Shown: positions 45,274-53,822 of the stretch, piece after piece
Layout of the letters: every line of letters starts with the position of its first letter
How positions within the stretch are numbered: position 1 is the stretch's first letter
Assembly: GCF_003589925.1 (NCBI RefSeq)
Contig: NZ_CP032382.1
Span: forward strand, 1,178,001-1,242,000
Source of the DNA: Chryseolinea soli
GTDB taxonomy: Bacteria; Bacteroidota; Bacteroidia; Cytophagales; Cyclobacteriaceae
Direction: 5' to 3'
Length of the DNA stretch: 64,000 nucleotides
Program-made: the position numbers and the translations under genes
The notes under the pieces: model-generated
Told to the model about the DNA's origin: nothing
Database searches by the model: none
The model's input: only the letters and a program-made list of their open reading frames with translations

Positions 45274-46344
45274 ATGGGTCTCTGTGATATGAATAAAAAA
45301 CCAGCGCTAATACACATGGTGGCCCATATTCTGGGGGGGCTCGCTTTTCTGACCATCCCCATCCTTCTATCGCCACGCCCGAGTCACATGCCCTTTTTCT
45401 CCAGGCCCACATTGCGAGATCTTTTGGCCAATGTGTTGATGCTTGTGATCTTCTATCTCAACTACTATTTCTTCATCCCCAGACTCTACTTCAGGAAAAA
45501 GGAAGTGTTGTATTTCACGATCATCGCGCTCGGATTCTTAGCGATTTCCTACGCGCCTTCGCTGATGACCGGATACATACCGTGGAATGCATCGCGTGAA
45601 CTTCATCCCACGGTATTATCCGGATTGCAGACAAATCCAAGAATGGTAGATGACGCCGCCTATCTGACCCAGGTGAAACACAGCATCTTTTTATACATGG
45701 CCGTAGTGTTGTTTTCGATCCTGTTAAGAATTCGGACCAAACTGCTTTCTACAGAAACGATGAAGCATGTCGCTGAATTGGGTATACTGAAAAATCAAAT
45801 CAATCCTCATTTTCTTTTCAATACACTGAACAACATCTACGCTTACGCGATCAAGGAAGAGGCGCAGATTACGGCCACCAGCGTTCTGAAACTGTCCGGC
45901 ATGATGCGCTATGTGGTCACCGAAACAGGAAAACAATTTGTCTCGTTGGAAAAAGAAATCATGTATACCGACGATTACATCGATTTGCAAAAAATGCGGC
46001 TTACCCGTTCCATGCACTTATCGTATGCTGTGATTGGCCGCGTAGACCAACTAACGATTGCGCCGATCATCCTGATGCCCTTTATCGAGAATGCATTTAA
46101 ACATGGCGTTAACCCCGATCGGGAATCGTATATTAGCATTAGAATTGAGATAACCGACAACAATCTTGAACTCGTCGTGGAAAATCAAAAAGTAAAGACT
46201 TCACCGGAGCAACATACGAAAAGCGGTGTTGGGGTCGAAAATACAAAATCGAGGCTGGAGTTGTTATATCCCAAAAAGCATTCACTTGTCATTCGTGATG
46301 ACGAAAGCCATCATCGGGTTCGACTAAATTTAATCCTCGCGTGA
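45274..46344 (+). CDS. LytS-type sensor histidine kinase
   Basis: Kinase of 356 residues of the PF06580 family. Four transmembrane helices in the first 155 residues (VAHILGGLAFLTIPILL, LANVLMLVIFYLNYYFF, VLYFTIIALGFLAIS, IFLYMAVVLFSILLRI). The phospho-His is H179 in KNQINPHFLFNTLNNIYAY. The ATPase part has PFIENAFKHG and SGVGVENTKSRL. A second ATG at 45289 (MNKKPALIHM) is a possible start. Its stop overlaps the regulator start (GTGA). It faces away from the DUF3500 operon across a 198-base gap and may control it. Confidence 0.92.
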   Translation: MGLCDMNKKPALIHMVAHILGGLAFLTIPILLSPRPSHMPFFSRPTLRDLLANVLMLVIFYLNYYFFIPRLYFRKKEVLYFTIIALGFLAISYAPSLMTGYIPWNASRELHPTVLSGLQTNPRMVDDAAYLTQVKHSIFLYMAVVLFSILLRIRTKLLSTETMKHVAELGILKNQINPHFLFNTLNNIYAYAIKEEAQITATSVLKLSGMMRYVVTETGKQFVSLEKEIMYTDDYIDLQKMRLTRSMHLSYAVIGRVDQLTIAPIILMPFIENAFKHGVNPDRESYISIRIEITDNNLELVVENQKVKTSPEQHTKSGVGVENTKSRLELLYPKKHSLVIRDDESHHRVRLNLILA

Positions 46345-47039
46345 TCTCCGCTATAGCCATCGATGATGAACCCTTACCCTTGGGAATAATCGAAAAGTAT
46401 TGCCAGGCAACAGATTTCATCTCCCTGGATAAGACCTTCACAAAAACCGGTGACGCAAAAATATATCTGGAAAAATACCCGGTCGACCTGCTCTTCCTTG
46501 ATATTAATATGCCCGAAATTTCAGGGATCGATTTCTACAAGGGATTGAAACAGGACACCATGGTCATTTTCACAACCGCTCATGTGCAGTATGCTTTTGA
46601 CGGATTTGAGTTGAGCGCAGTGGATTTTCTACTCAAGCCCTATTCGCTGGAACGATTTTTAGTCGCCGTCAACAAGGCAAAGGAATATCACAGCTTCCTC
46701 CACCGAAAAGAATCGACAGAGGAAAAACATATCTTTATTCGTTCAGAACACCATCTGATCAAGTTGCCCATTTCGGACATTCTTTATATCGAAGGACTGG
46801 CGGATTATCTTAAGATCCATTTGGAGAATGGAAAAATATTGGTGACCCGGGCGACCATGAAGGGCATCCTTTCAAGACTTTCCGACAAGAAATTCATCCG
46901 GGTACACCGGTCGTTTATTGTGCCCTTTCACAGGATACTCTCGGTAAGAAACAAAAACATCATGCTTGCCGGTGACCGGGAAATTCCGATCGGCATTAGC
47001 TATGAGGAGGCTTTTCTCAAAGCATTCGGAAAAGGATAG
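46341..47039 (+). CDS. LytTR family response regulator
   Basis: Regulator of 232 residues starting at GTG 46341, which overlaps the kinase stop by four bases. The receiver has D8/D9 (IAIDDEPL), phospho-site D54 (LLFLDINMPEISG) and an intact Lys (FLLKPYSLERF). The LytTR DNA-binding domain is in the C-terminal 100 residues: FIRSEHHLIKLPISDILYIE, KFIRVHRSFIVPF and IPIGISYEEAFLKAF. With LytS-type partners these form cell-surface or nutrient-sensing pairs. The target may be the adjacent metal-uptake-like operon or the permease downstream. Confidence 0.93.
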   Translation: MISAIAIDDEPLPLGIIEKYCQATDFISLDKTFTKTGDAKIYLEKYPVDLLFLDINMPEISGIDFYKGLKQDTMVIFTTAHVQYAFDGFELSAVDFLLKPYSLERFLVAVNKAKEYHSFLHRKESTEEKHIFIRSEHHLIKLPISDILYIEGLADYLKIHLENGKILVTRATMKGILSRLSDKKFIRVHRSFIVPFHRILSVRNKNIMLAGDREIPIGISYEEAFLKAFGKG

Positions 47040-47191
47040 GACCAGCGATCGATTTTCAATCGACCACCACCGAACACATTCATCCGGACGCGAACAGCGC
47101 GGACTCCAGGCAACAAGCACAAAGGCCGGCAGACGCTATTTTTTTAATGGCACAATTGTGGAATAGGCTATTTGTCAAAAAAACCTAAATC

Positions 47192-49576
47192 ATGCTCCGA
47201 AATTATCTGAAAATCGCCTTCCGGAACCTCCTTCGAAATAGCAGTTATTCCAGCATCAACATCGGGGGACTGGCAGCAGGGATGGCCGTGGCGATGTTGA
47301 TCGGGCTTTGGGTATACGACGAACTCACGTACAATTCATATCTCCCCGAATACCGGCGCGTGGCACAGGTGTATCAGCGCCAAACCATAAACGGTCAGAC
47401 CTTCACCCAGGACGCCGTTCCGTTTCCCACAGGCCAAGAACTTCAAAAGGTGTATGGTGGTGACTTCAAATATGTCGTGATGAGTTCCTGGACCAACAGC
47501 CATATCCTGAGTCGCGGCGATACCACGATCACGAAAACGGGCAACTTTATGGATGTGGACGCCGCCAAACTCCTCGCATTAAAAATGATTGCCGGCAGCC
47601 ACGACGGCCTGCGCGATCCCAACTCCATCCTGCTTTCACGATCCACGGCACGTGCGCTTTTTGGCGACCAGGATCCCATCAATGCCTTGATGAAGGTCGA
47701 CAACAGCCTCGATGTAAAAGTTACCGGCGTATACGAAGACATACCGGCTTCCAATTTTGACGGGCTGACCTTTATTGTCCCCTGGGAGTTGTATACCATC
47801 GCGCAGCCATGGGTGAAAAATGTCCGCGACAAATGGGACACGAACTCGTTTCAATGCTTCGTGCAGATCGCCGACCTCGCCGACATGACCAGCCTGAGCA
47901 AAAAGATCATCCACGCGAAGTACAATCGCGTAGATCCAGATGATAAAAAATTCAATGCCGAGATCTTTCTTCATCCCATGAAAGACTGGCACCTCCACTC
48001 CCAATGGGAAAACGGTGTGGCTACCGGTGGATTGATCGAGTACGTATGGTTGTTTGGCATCATTGGAACGTTCGTGCTGTTACTGGCTTGCATCAACTTT
48101 ATGAACCTCAGCACAGCGCGCTCGGAGCAACGCGGAAAGGAAGTGGGCATTCGAAAATCGATCGGGTCGTTGCGAAAACAACTGATCACCCAATTCCTGA
48201 GCGAATCGTTTTTGGTGGTGGGGCTGGCCTTCCTGCTCACGATCATCATCGTTTCGTTGTGCTTGCCTTCGTTCAACACGTTGGCCGGGAAGCAAATGAC
48301 ACTGCCCTTCAACCACGTGGGTTTTTGGCTCGCCAGTCTTGCCTTCATGCTCATCACCGGCATGCTGGCCGGAAGTTACCCGGCGTTGTACTTGTCTTCT
48401 TTTCAACCTGCAAAAGTTTTGAAAGGGGTGATGAAGGCCGGACGTCGGGCCACGTTGCCGCGACGCATCTTGGTGGTGGTTCAATTTACCGTTTCCGTGA
48501 CCTTGATCATCGGCACGCTGGTGGTGTACCGGCAGATCCAGTTCACGAAAGACCGGCCCGTTGGGTACGATCGCAACGGCTTGGTTATGCTCCAGCAAAA
48601 ATCCACGCAGTTCAAAGGAAAGTTCGATGTGCTGCGAAATGAATTGAAGGGCTCGGGCGCCGTTCAGGAAGTAGCCCAATCATCCAGTCCGCTCACGCAA
48701 GTGTGGTCCAACAACGGCGGGTTTGACTGGGAAGGAAAAGACCCCGGCCTGCAGGCCGGTTTCGCCACCATCTGGTCCACGGCCGAGTATGGCCAGACCG
48801 TTGGCTGGAAGATCGTTGACGGTCGCGACTTTTCGCGCGACATCGCATCGGACACGGCCGCCATCATCATCAACCAGGCCGCCGTCAAATTCATGGGCAT
48901 CGAAGACCCTGTGGGGAAAATTGTGAAGTGGGGCGAAGGTTATCAATACAAGATCATCGGGGTGGTGAGCGACCTGCTCATGGAATCGCCCTTCTTCGAT
49001 GTGAAGCAAACGATGTATTTCAGGGCAACCGAAAACGACAGCTGGATGATCATGAACCTGAACCCGGCGCTCAGCACCCATGAGGCCCTGACCCGGGCGG
49101 AACAGGTCTTCAAACAATACCTCCCGGGCGTTCCGTTCGACTACCAATTCGCCGATGTGGAGCACGCTCAGAAATTTGCAGCCGAACAGCGCATCGGAAC
49201 CTTGTCGGGTATCTTTGCCGGGTTGGCGGTCTTTATCAGTTGCCTGGGATTGCTGGGACTTGCCTCGTTCGTAGCCGAGCAGCGCACGAAGGAGATCGGC
49301 ATCCGCAAAGTGTTGGGCGCATCGGTGGCCAGTCTGTGGCAAATGTTGTCGAAAGACTTCGTGATCCTGGTGCTCGCCGCGTGCCTGATCGCGATCCCGC
49401 TCTCGTACTACTTCACGCACGACTGGCTGAAAAATTATCCATATCGCACCACGATCTCGTGGTGGATCTATGCAGCTACCGTGGCCGGGGCATTGGCGTT
49501 GACAGTGATGATGGTGAGCTTCCAGGCCATCAAAGCGGCGTTGTCCAATCCAGTGAAGTCGCTGCGATCGGAGTGA
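47192..49576 (+). CDS. FtsX-type ABC transporter permease (MacB-like)
   Basis: Permease of 794 residues starting MLRNYLKIAFRNLLRNSSYS. Same layout as the permease at 11549: TM1, MacB-like domain, FtsX block with NLSTARSEQRGKEVGIRKSI, second periplasmic domain and a final FtsX block with AEQRTKEIGIRKVLGASVAS. No prefix domain and no ATPase nearby. It follows the LytTR pair by 152 bases on the same strand, so the pair may control it. Confidence 0.92.
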   Translation: MLRNYLKIAFRNLLRNSSYSSINIGGLAAGMAVAMLIGLWVYDELTYNSYLPEYRRVAQVYQRQTINGQTFTQDAVPFPTGQELQKVYGGDFKYVVMSSWTNSHILSRGDTTITKTGNFMDVDAAKLLALKMIAGSHDGLRDPNSILLSRSTARALFGDQDPINALMKVDNSLDVKVTGVYEDIPASNFDGLTFIVPWELYTIAQPWVKNVRDKWDTNSFQCFVQIADLADMTSLSKKIIHAKYNRVDPDDKKFNAEIFLHPMKDWHLHSQWENGVATGGLIEYVWLFGIIGTFVLLLACINFMNLSTARSEQRGKEVGIRKSIGSLRKQLITQFLSESFLVVGLAFLLTIIIVSLCLPSFNTLAGKQMTLPFNHVGFWLASLAFMLITGMLAGSYPALYLSSFQPAKVLKGVMKAGRRATLPRRILVVVQFTVSVTLIIGTLVVYRQIQFTKDRPVGYDRNGLVMLQQKSTQFKGKFDVLRNELKGSGAVQEVAQSSSPLTQVWSNNGGFDWEGKDPGLQAGFATIWSTAEYGQTVGWKIVDGRDFSRDIASDTAAIIINQAAVKFMGIEDPVGKIVKWGEGYQYKIIGVVSDLLMESPFFDVKQTMYFRATENDSWMIMNLNPALSTHEALTRAEQVFKQYLPGVPFDYQFADVEHAQKFAAEQRIGTLSGIFAGLAVFISCLGLLGLASFVAEQRTKEIGIRKVLGASVASLWQMLSKDFVILVLAACLIAIPLSYYFTHDWLKNYPYRTTISWWIYAATVAGALALTVMMVSFQAIKAALSNPVKSLRSE

Positions 49577-49592
49577 TCGCGTTTCTTCGTGC

Positions 49593-50222
49593 TTAGTGCT
49601 TAAACGCCCTTGTGAATTTTTTTACAGATTCTTCTATAGAATCCAAGGTTTTGCTCTTTTTGCCTTTTATCGCGGCAGCATGTTCATCCGTTAATTTTTT
49701 TAACGCTGCTTCCATCTTTATTTTGACTTCCATGTCCATCGCTTGAAAGACTTCGGCAGCAATCTCATCAAAAAGAACACCGAGTTGGTGGTGGCGATGC
49801 TTTCCTTTTGAGGTGAGCTTGATGAGGCGGGCTCTTTTGTCATCGGGGTCGATACGTTCGGCGATGAGGCCGGCCTTTAGCATCCGGTTGATGATGTCGA
49901 TGCCGGTGGTGGGTTCACCTAAAAGGCGAAAACTGACGATATCATTTTTTCGTATTTCTCCGGCGGCGGCGATGGCATCTAAAAAATAATACCACTCCAG
50001 TTCCATATCCGAGATCTGGCGCAACGCTGTTTTGAAGTAGGCCTTCACCAGGCTGTTTGCTTTGCCCAGTTGTTTTGCGAGGTTCAGATCGCTCCCCTTT
50101 TCGGCCGGGACGTTTTTTTTCTTCTTCACCAAAAAATCCTGGCAAAAATCTTTTACGGTGGCCTTGCCGGCACGTTGGGCGTATTCCTGCCACGCAGAGA
50201 TCAATTGAACGACGGGTTCCAT
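49593..50222 (-). CDS. MarR family transcriptional regulator
   Basis: Winged-helix regulator of 209 residues. The core is at about 70-160: MELEWYYFLDAIAAAGEIRK, EPTTGIDIINRMLKAGLIAE and the wing DPDDKRARLIKLTSKGK. Extra helices at both ends make it longer than typical MarR proteins (about 145). It converges with the permease and diverges from the YCII-like gene. A perfect palindrome lies between the two divergent starts and is the likely operator. Confidence 0.88.
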   Translation of the reverse strand: MEPVVQLISAWQEYAQRAGKATVKDFCQDFLVKKKKNVPAEKGSDLNLAKQLGKANSLVKAYFKTALRQISDMELEWYYFLDAIAAAGEIRKNDIVSFRLLGEPTTGIDIINRMLKAGLIAERIDPDDKRARLIKLTSKGKHRHHQLGVLFDEIAAEVFQAMDMEVKIKMEAALKKLTDEHAAAIKGKKSKTLDSIEESVKKFTRAFKH

Positions 50223-50248
50223 GCCTTAAAAATAATGAAAACAATATT

Positions 50249-50272
50249 AATTATAACGAAACCGTTATAATT
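50249..50272. promoter_or_regulatory. MarR operator-like palindrome
   Basis: AATTATAACG-AAAC-CGTTATAATT, a perfect 10-bp inverted repeat in the 72-base gap between the divergent marR-like and YCII-like starts. Length and placement fit a MarR dimer controlling both genes. Confidence 0.75.
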
Positions 50273-50294
50273 TTATGACGTTAATAAAGTCCAT

Positions 50295-50636
50295 ATGAAC
50301 AACTACATCGTAATTTTCAGAGAGCCCGATGGCCGAACGGACACGCACACACCGGATGAAATCGCCCGGCACCGGGAGCATTGGGCAGCATGGTGGGGAA
50401 AATGGAGCGGCACCGAAAATTTGTCATCCGGGAGTGCGTTGACCTTGGAGGGACGCTTGGTGACCGGCGACGGCTCCAGCATTTCGAACCAGATCCACCG
50501 TGTGGGGACAGAAATTGTGGGCGGCTTTTTACTATTGCGGGCCGAATCCCTGGAGGAAGCCACGCATATCGCAGCCTCTTGTCCCATTTTTGAATTCGGC
50601 GGGTATGCGGAGGTGAGAGAATTTTTAAAACAATAA
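50295..50636 (+). CDS. YCII-related domain protein
   Basis: Ferredoxin-like small protein of 113 residues (YCII/DGPF group). It contains HREHWAAWWGKWSG, then TLEGRLVTGDG, VGGFLLLRAESLEEATHIAA and the closing GGYAEVREFL. Such proteins are often small enzymes of ring-cleavage type or fused to sigma factors; no activity can be assigned. Divergent from a MarR regulator with a shared operator-like palindrome, so expression is probably induced by that regulator's ligand. Confidence 0.85.
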   Translation: MNNYIVIFREPDGRTDTHTPDEIARHREHWAAWWGKWSGTENLSSGSALTLEGRLVTGDGSSISNQIHRVGTEIVGGFLLLRAESLEEATHIAASCPIFEFGGYAEVREFLKQ

Positions 50637-50643
50637 GCTGCCG

Positions 50644-51468
50644 TTATTTAGCAAGCGGCAGGAACGCAGTCAGCGCTTGTTCATCGCTGCCGATGATAGC
50701 AAAGATCAATTTGGGGATACGATAGCTGGGCGACTCTTGTAAAACCTGGCTAAAATAATTTGCCACATCGGCCGGTTTGTTTCTGAAGACGCCACATCCC
50801 CATGCACCCAGAATCAGCGTATCCATTTGGTTCTTTTCGGCCACAGCAAGAACGTACCGGATCCTTTGCTTCATGACCTTGTCTATTTCCTTTTCAATGC
50901 TCTCGTCTATGCTGGTGATCGCGGATTTATTTACGGCGGGCATGGTGATCACGTCGGCCTGAATGACGGCATCCAGGTAGTTTCCGGCGTCGTCCTTAAA
51001 GAATGCCACGCCGGGGCTATACAATAGATTGTCGGCATAAAATGCCGGTCGTGCATTTTTGTTCGTCTTATAAAATTCGTCGTGGGCGGTTAGGCTGGCA
51101 TATAGCGTGCTGGAACGCGCCAGGCTTTCCTCTTGCGCCTGGCTGCCACCCAAAAATCCACCACCGGGATTTTTCGCCGAAGCAAAGTTAAGTAGTCCGA
51201 TGCGGTTGGCATTTGTTTCGGCTATGCGAATCAAACATGCGATCGTCGATTCCTTCGTTACGGAAACGTTGTACGTCTCCCGACTAGCCTGCGACGTGGC
51301 ATTCTTCACCAACGCCGCCAACGTATCAGTTTTGTAGAAAATTGTGTTCGCAACGGATTTCCGAACGGTGTCCGCAAGTTCTATGGTATTGCCTTGGCGG
51401 TTGATGTAATATCCCTGGTGGAGTTCAAGAATGGTTTGCTCAGCAATTTTCTTTCGCGTTTCTCTCAT
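50644..51468 (-). CDS. TIGR02452-family, PARG-like macrodomain protein
   Basis: Protein of 274 residues with the bacterial poly(ADP-ribose) glycohydrolase signature: NFASAKNPGGGFLGGSQAQE, GGG at 102-104 and catalytic QEE at 112-114 (E114). The downstream pieces SPGVAFFKDDAGNYL, VITMPAVN and LGAWGCGVFRNKPADVA complete the fold. Bacterial PARGs remove ADP-ribose polymers from proteins or act in phage or toxin defence. No ART or toxin gene is adjacent. It converges with the YCII gene, seven bases between stops. Confidence 0.92.
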   Translation of the reverse strand: MRETRKKIAEQTILELHQGYYINRQGNTIELADTVRKSVANTIFYKTDTLAALVKNATSQASRETYNVSVTKESTIACLIRIAETNANRIGLLNFASAKNPGGGFLGGSQAQEESLARSSTLYASLTAHDEFYKTNKNARPAFYADNLLYSPGVAFFKDDAGNYLDAVIQADVITMPAVNKSAITSIDESIEKEIDKVMKQRIRYVLAVAEKNQMDTLILGAWGCGVFRNKPADVANYFSQVLQESPSYRIPKLIFAIIGSDEQALTAFLPLAK

Positions 51469-51536
51469 CTGCGGGTCAGCTTTTCCAAGTAAATAAACGG
51501 CGTTTGCAGGTGACTTCCACCGACCCGCTAAAATAA

Positions 51537-52034
51537 TTACAACGTGGCCGCCATCCGGCTCATCACGTTCATCAGTTCCGGAAGCGATGTCTTGTCGGTC
51601 AGCTTATTGATCTTCACGCGCACCATATGATTGTTTTTTCGAAAAATGAGCAACTCGAAATTCTCGTTGTCGGTATGCAGCCAGGACTCGTCCCCTATCG
51701 TGTCGACCTGTTTCTGACCGGTCATCCCGGTGTTGGATGATAAAATGCCCTGGTAAGCCTGGTGTGCCAGGTCCGGGCTTTTGTATTGCTCGTAGATGTA
51801 ATAGAGATGGCTGATCTTGTCGGGGCCTGCATTTTCTGTTGCCGTAAACGTGCACTCGAAACGGGAAACGCCGTTGTTCTCTTCTGACGAATGGTCGGTC
51901 TCCTTCGCGGGCAGTCCCAGGATGCGTTCGGCGTCGGCCTGGGAAACGCACTCAAAGAAATTTTTCCGCACAGCATTTCTTTCCTCAAACCCAAATAAGG
52001 AAAGCATCATCAAAATGAACATGTACTTTGTCAT
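51537..52034 (-). CDS. Hypothetical exported protein
   Basis: Product of 165 residues from ATG 52034 (MTKYMFILMMLSLFGF, weak signal or anchor). The rest is alpha/beta with QADAERILGLPAKETDHSSE, YEQYKSPDLAHQAYQGILSS and FRKNNHMVRVKINKL. The ILGLP motif resembles the N-terminus of small Bacteroidota hypothetical proteins. Function unknown. A longer frame from TTG 52115 has no supportive features. Confidence 0.7.
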   Translation of the reverse strand: MTKYMFILMMLSLFGFEERNAVRKNFFECVSQADAERILGLPAKETDHSSEENNGVSRFECTFTATENAGPDKISHLYYIYEQYKSPDLAHQAYQGILSSNTGMTGQKQVDTIGDESWLHTDNENFELLIFRKNNHMVRVKINKLTDKTSLPELMNVMSRMAATL

Positions 52035-52152
52035 AAGCTGCGTTTCTAGCGTGGTGCCTGAACAATCAAAATAGCCATAACAAAGATAAACTATTCTGTC
52101 ATCCAGGGAAGGCAAAACCGCCGCACCCGCGAAGGCGGAACACGATAAGGAG

Positions 52153-52752
52153 TTAGTTGGCGATGGGCGTTTTGTTGTTCGCCACGTCTTTTCTCACTTT
52201 GCTGAGAAATTCTGGAGTGATCCCCAAATAGGACGCGATCTGGATGCTTGGGATCCGGTTCGACAGATTCGGATATTGTTCCAGGAAAGCGAGGTATCGC
52301 TCTTCGGCCGTAGAGCTGATGTTCTGCAACACGCGGTTCTGCAGCTCGACAAACTTGTTTTCGAAGATCACCTTGAAGTTTCGCACAAACTTGGGATAGT
52401 GGCGATACATGTGGATGAGGTCCTGCTTGTCGATCTGAAGAATCCGGGAAGGCTCCATCGATTCGATGAAAAGTTTACTGGGCTTGTCCGAATAGAAACT
52501 ACCGATGTCGGCAATCCAATCGCTTTCGGCCGCAAATTGGACATTGTGTTCTTTGCCCGCTTTGTCGATGGCGTACATGCGAAAACAGCCTTCGGTCACG
52601 AAGGTGTAGTATTGACATACCTGCCCTTCCTGCAAAATAAATTCCTTGCGCTTGACGAGCCGTTCCCTTACCCGCTGAGAAAGCGCGTCCTTTTCTTCTG
52701 CGTTCAAGGCCACATAGTTCTCAAAAAATAAAAAAAGCGGGTCCAGTATCAC
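52153..52752 (-). CDS. Crp/Fnr family transcriptional regulator
   Basis: Protein of 199 residues with a cyclic-nucleotide-binding-like barrel (residues 25-115: KEFILQEGQVCQYYTFVTEG, FAAESDWIADIGSFYSDKPS) and a short C-terminal HTH (RIPSIQIASYLGITPEFLSK). No Fnr cysteines. Such proteins in Bacteroidota often regulate a divergent or downstream enzyme gene and may bind something other than cAMP. The adjacent hydrolase gene is upstream on the same strand. Confidence 0.92.
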   Translation of the reverse strand: MILDPLFLFFENYVALNAEEKDALSQRVRERLVKRKEFILQEGQVCQYYTFVTEGCFRMYAIDKAGKEHNVQFAAESDWIADIGSFYSDKPSKLFIESMEPSRILQIDKQDLIHMYRHYPKFVRNFKVIFENKFVELQNRVLQNISSTAEERYLAFLEQYPNLSNRIPSIQIASYLGITPEFLSKVRKDVANNKTPIAN

Positions 52753-52853
52753 GACAAAAGGGAATTGTTGGGGCTGACAATTACCTCAAATCTTACGAAT
52801 TATGCAAAAGGCCTTCGCCCTATAAGCATGTCGCTACCCCACCCGACTCCGAT

Positions 52854-53693
52854 CTACTTCACCGCGCTTTCCTGATGCACCACTATGAAATCTATGATTT
52901 CATCCAAGGCTTCCACGCTGCGTTTGGAGTGAACGTCTACCAGGGGCCACACGTGATCGGCGCCGTCATACACCTTCAGTTCCGACACCACGCCGGCTTT
53001 CTTCAGGGCCTCATACAGAAAAATCGAATCGTCTGTTAACACTTCATGTGCGCCAACCAAAATCAATGTGGGGCTTGTGCCTCTGAAATCACCGTGAACG
53101 GGGGAGACCAAGGGATCCTTCAAGTCATGGCCCGCGGTGTACAAACCCGCGGCATATTGCACGAAGTCCTTTGTGATGATGGGATCGAGCTTTTCATTTT
53201 TCGCATAGCTGGGATAGACCGTCTCCATGTTCACCCAGGGTGAGATCAGCACGTGGTACAATGCCGGTTGGGCGTTGAGCGATTTCAATTTCAAGGCGGT
53301 GCTCATGGCCAGGTTTCCGCCGGCGCTGTCGCCCATGATGCTGAACTGGAAATCGGGAACGGTGCGCACCAATTCCCGGATCACAGCCACGGTCTCGTTC
53401 AATGCCGCAGGGAACGGATGCTCCGGCGCGAGTGAATATTCCACCAACAGAATTTTTCGTTCGATCGCCTTTGCGATGTGGCTCACCATGGCCCTATGCG
53501 ATTCGATCGAACCGTAAATGTATCCGCCGCCGTGAAGAAAAATTACCACCTCGCTCCCACCCGGCTGTTCGGGTGTAAACCAGTAGCCCGATACACCGGC
53601 GATGATCTCGCGATGGATGTTTACCCCGGGTTGCACCGGGTAGATATGTCCCAGGGATTCAAATTCCTTGCGTTCGTCTTTCAGAGTTGCCAT
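52854..53693 (-). CDS. Alpha/beta hydrolase, HSL-type esterase
   Basis: Esterase or lipase of 279 residues. Oxyanion motif HGGG (54-57) in IFLHGGGYIYGS, nucleophile S123 in GDSAGGNLAM, Asp in EVLTDDSIFLY and His in GADHVWPL. All members of the HSL family triad are present. No signal peptide, so cytoplasmic. Two copies of a 17-base direct repeat lie 50-93 bases before the ATG and probably bind a regulator. Confidence 0.92.
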   Translation of the reverse strand: MATLKDERKEFESLGHIYPVQPGVNIHREIIAGVSGYWFTPEQPGGSEVVIFLHGGGYIYGSIESHRAMVSHIAKAIERKILLVEYSLAPEHPFPAALNETVAVIRELVRTVPDFQFSIMGDSAGGNLAMSTALKLKSLNAQPALYHVLISPWVNMETVYPSYAKNEKLDPIITKDFVQYAAGLYTAGHDLKDPLVSPVHGDFRGTSPTLILVGAHEVLTDDSIFLYEALKKAGVVSELKVYDGADHVWPLVDVHSKRSVEALDEIIDFIVVHQESAVK

Positions 53694-53743
53694 ACGTTTT
53701 GCTGTTTAAATCTGAAGCAAAACTGCCGAACAAACCGGACCTG

Positions 53744-53786
53744 AATCTTAATCTATCTTATGTTTTCAAAATCTTAATCTATGTTA
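53744..53786. promoter_or_regulatory. Two 17-base direct repeats upstream of the esterase gene
   Basis: AATCTTAATCTATCTTA (53744-53760) and AATCTTAATCTATGTTA (53770-53786), starting 26 bases apart. A third copy, AATCTTAAGCTATCTTA, is at 56280-56296. Probably a regulator binding site. Confidence 0.5.
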
Positions 53787-53822
53787 AGGTTCAGGTTTTT
53801 CATTTTGACCCGAATATTTCAA

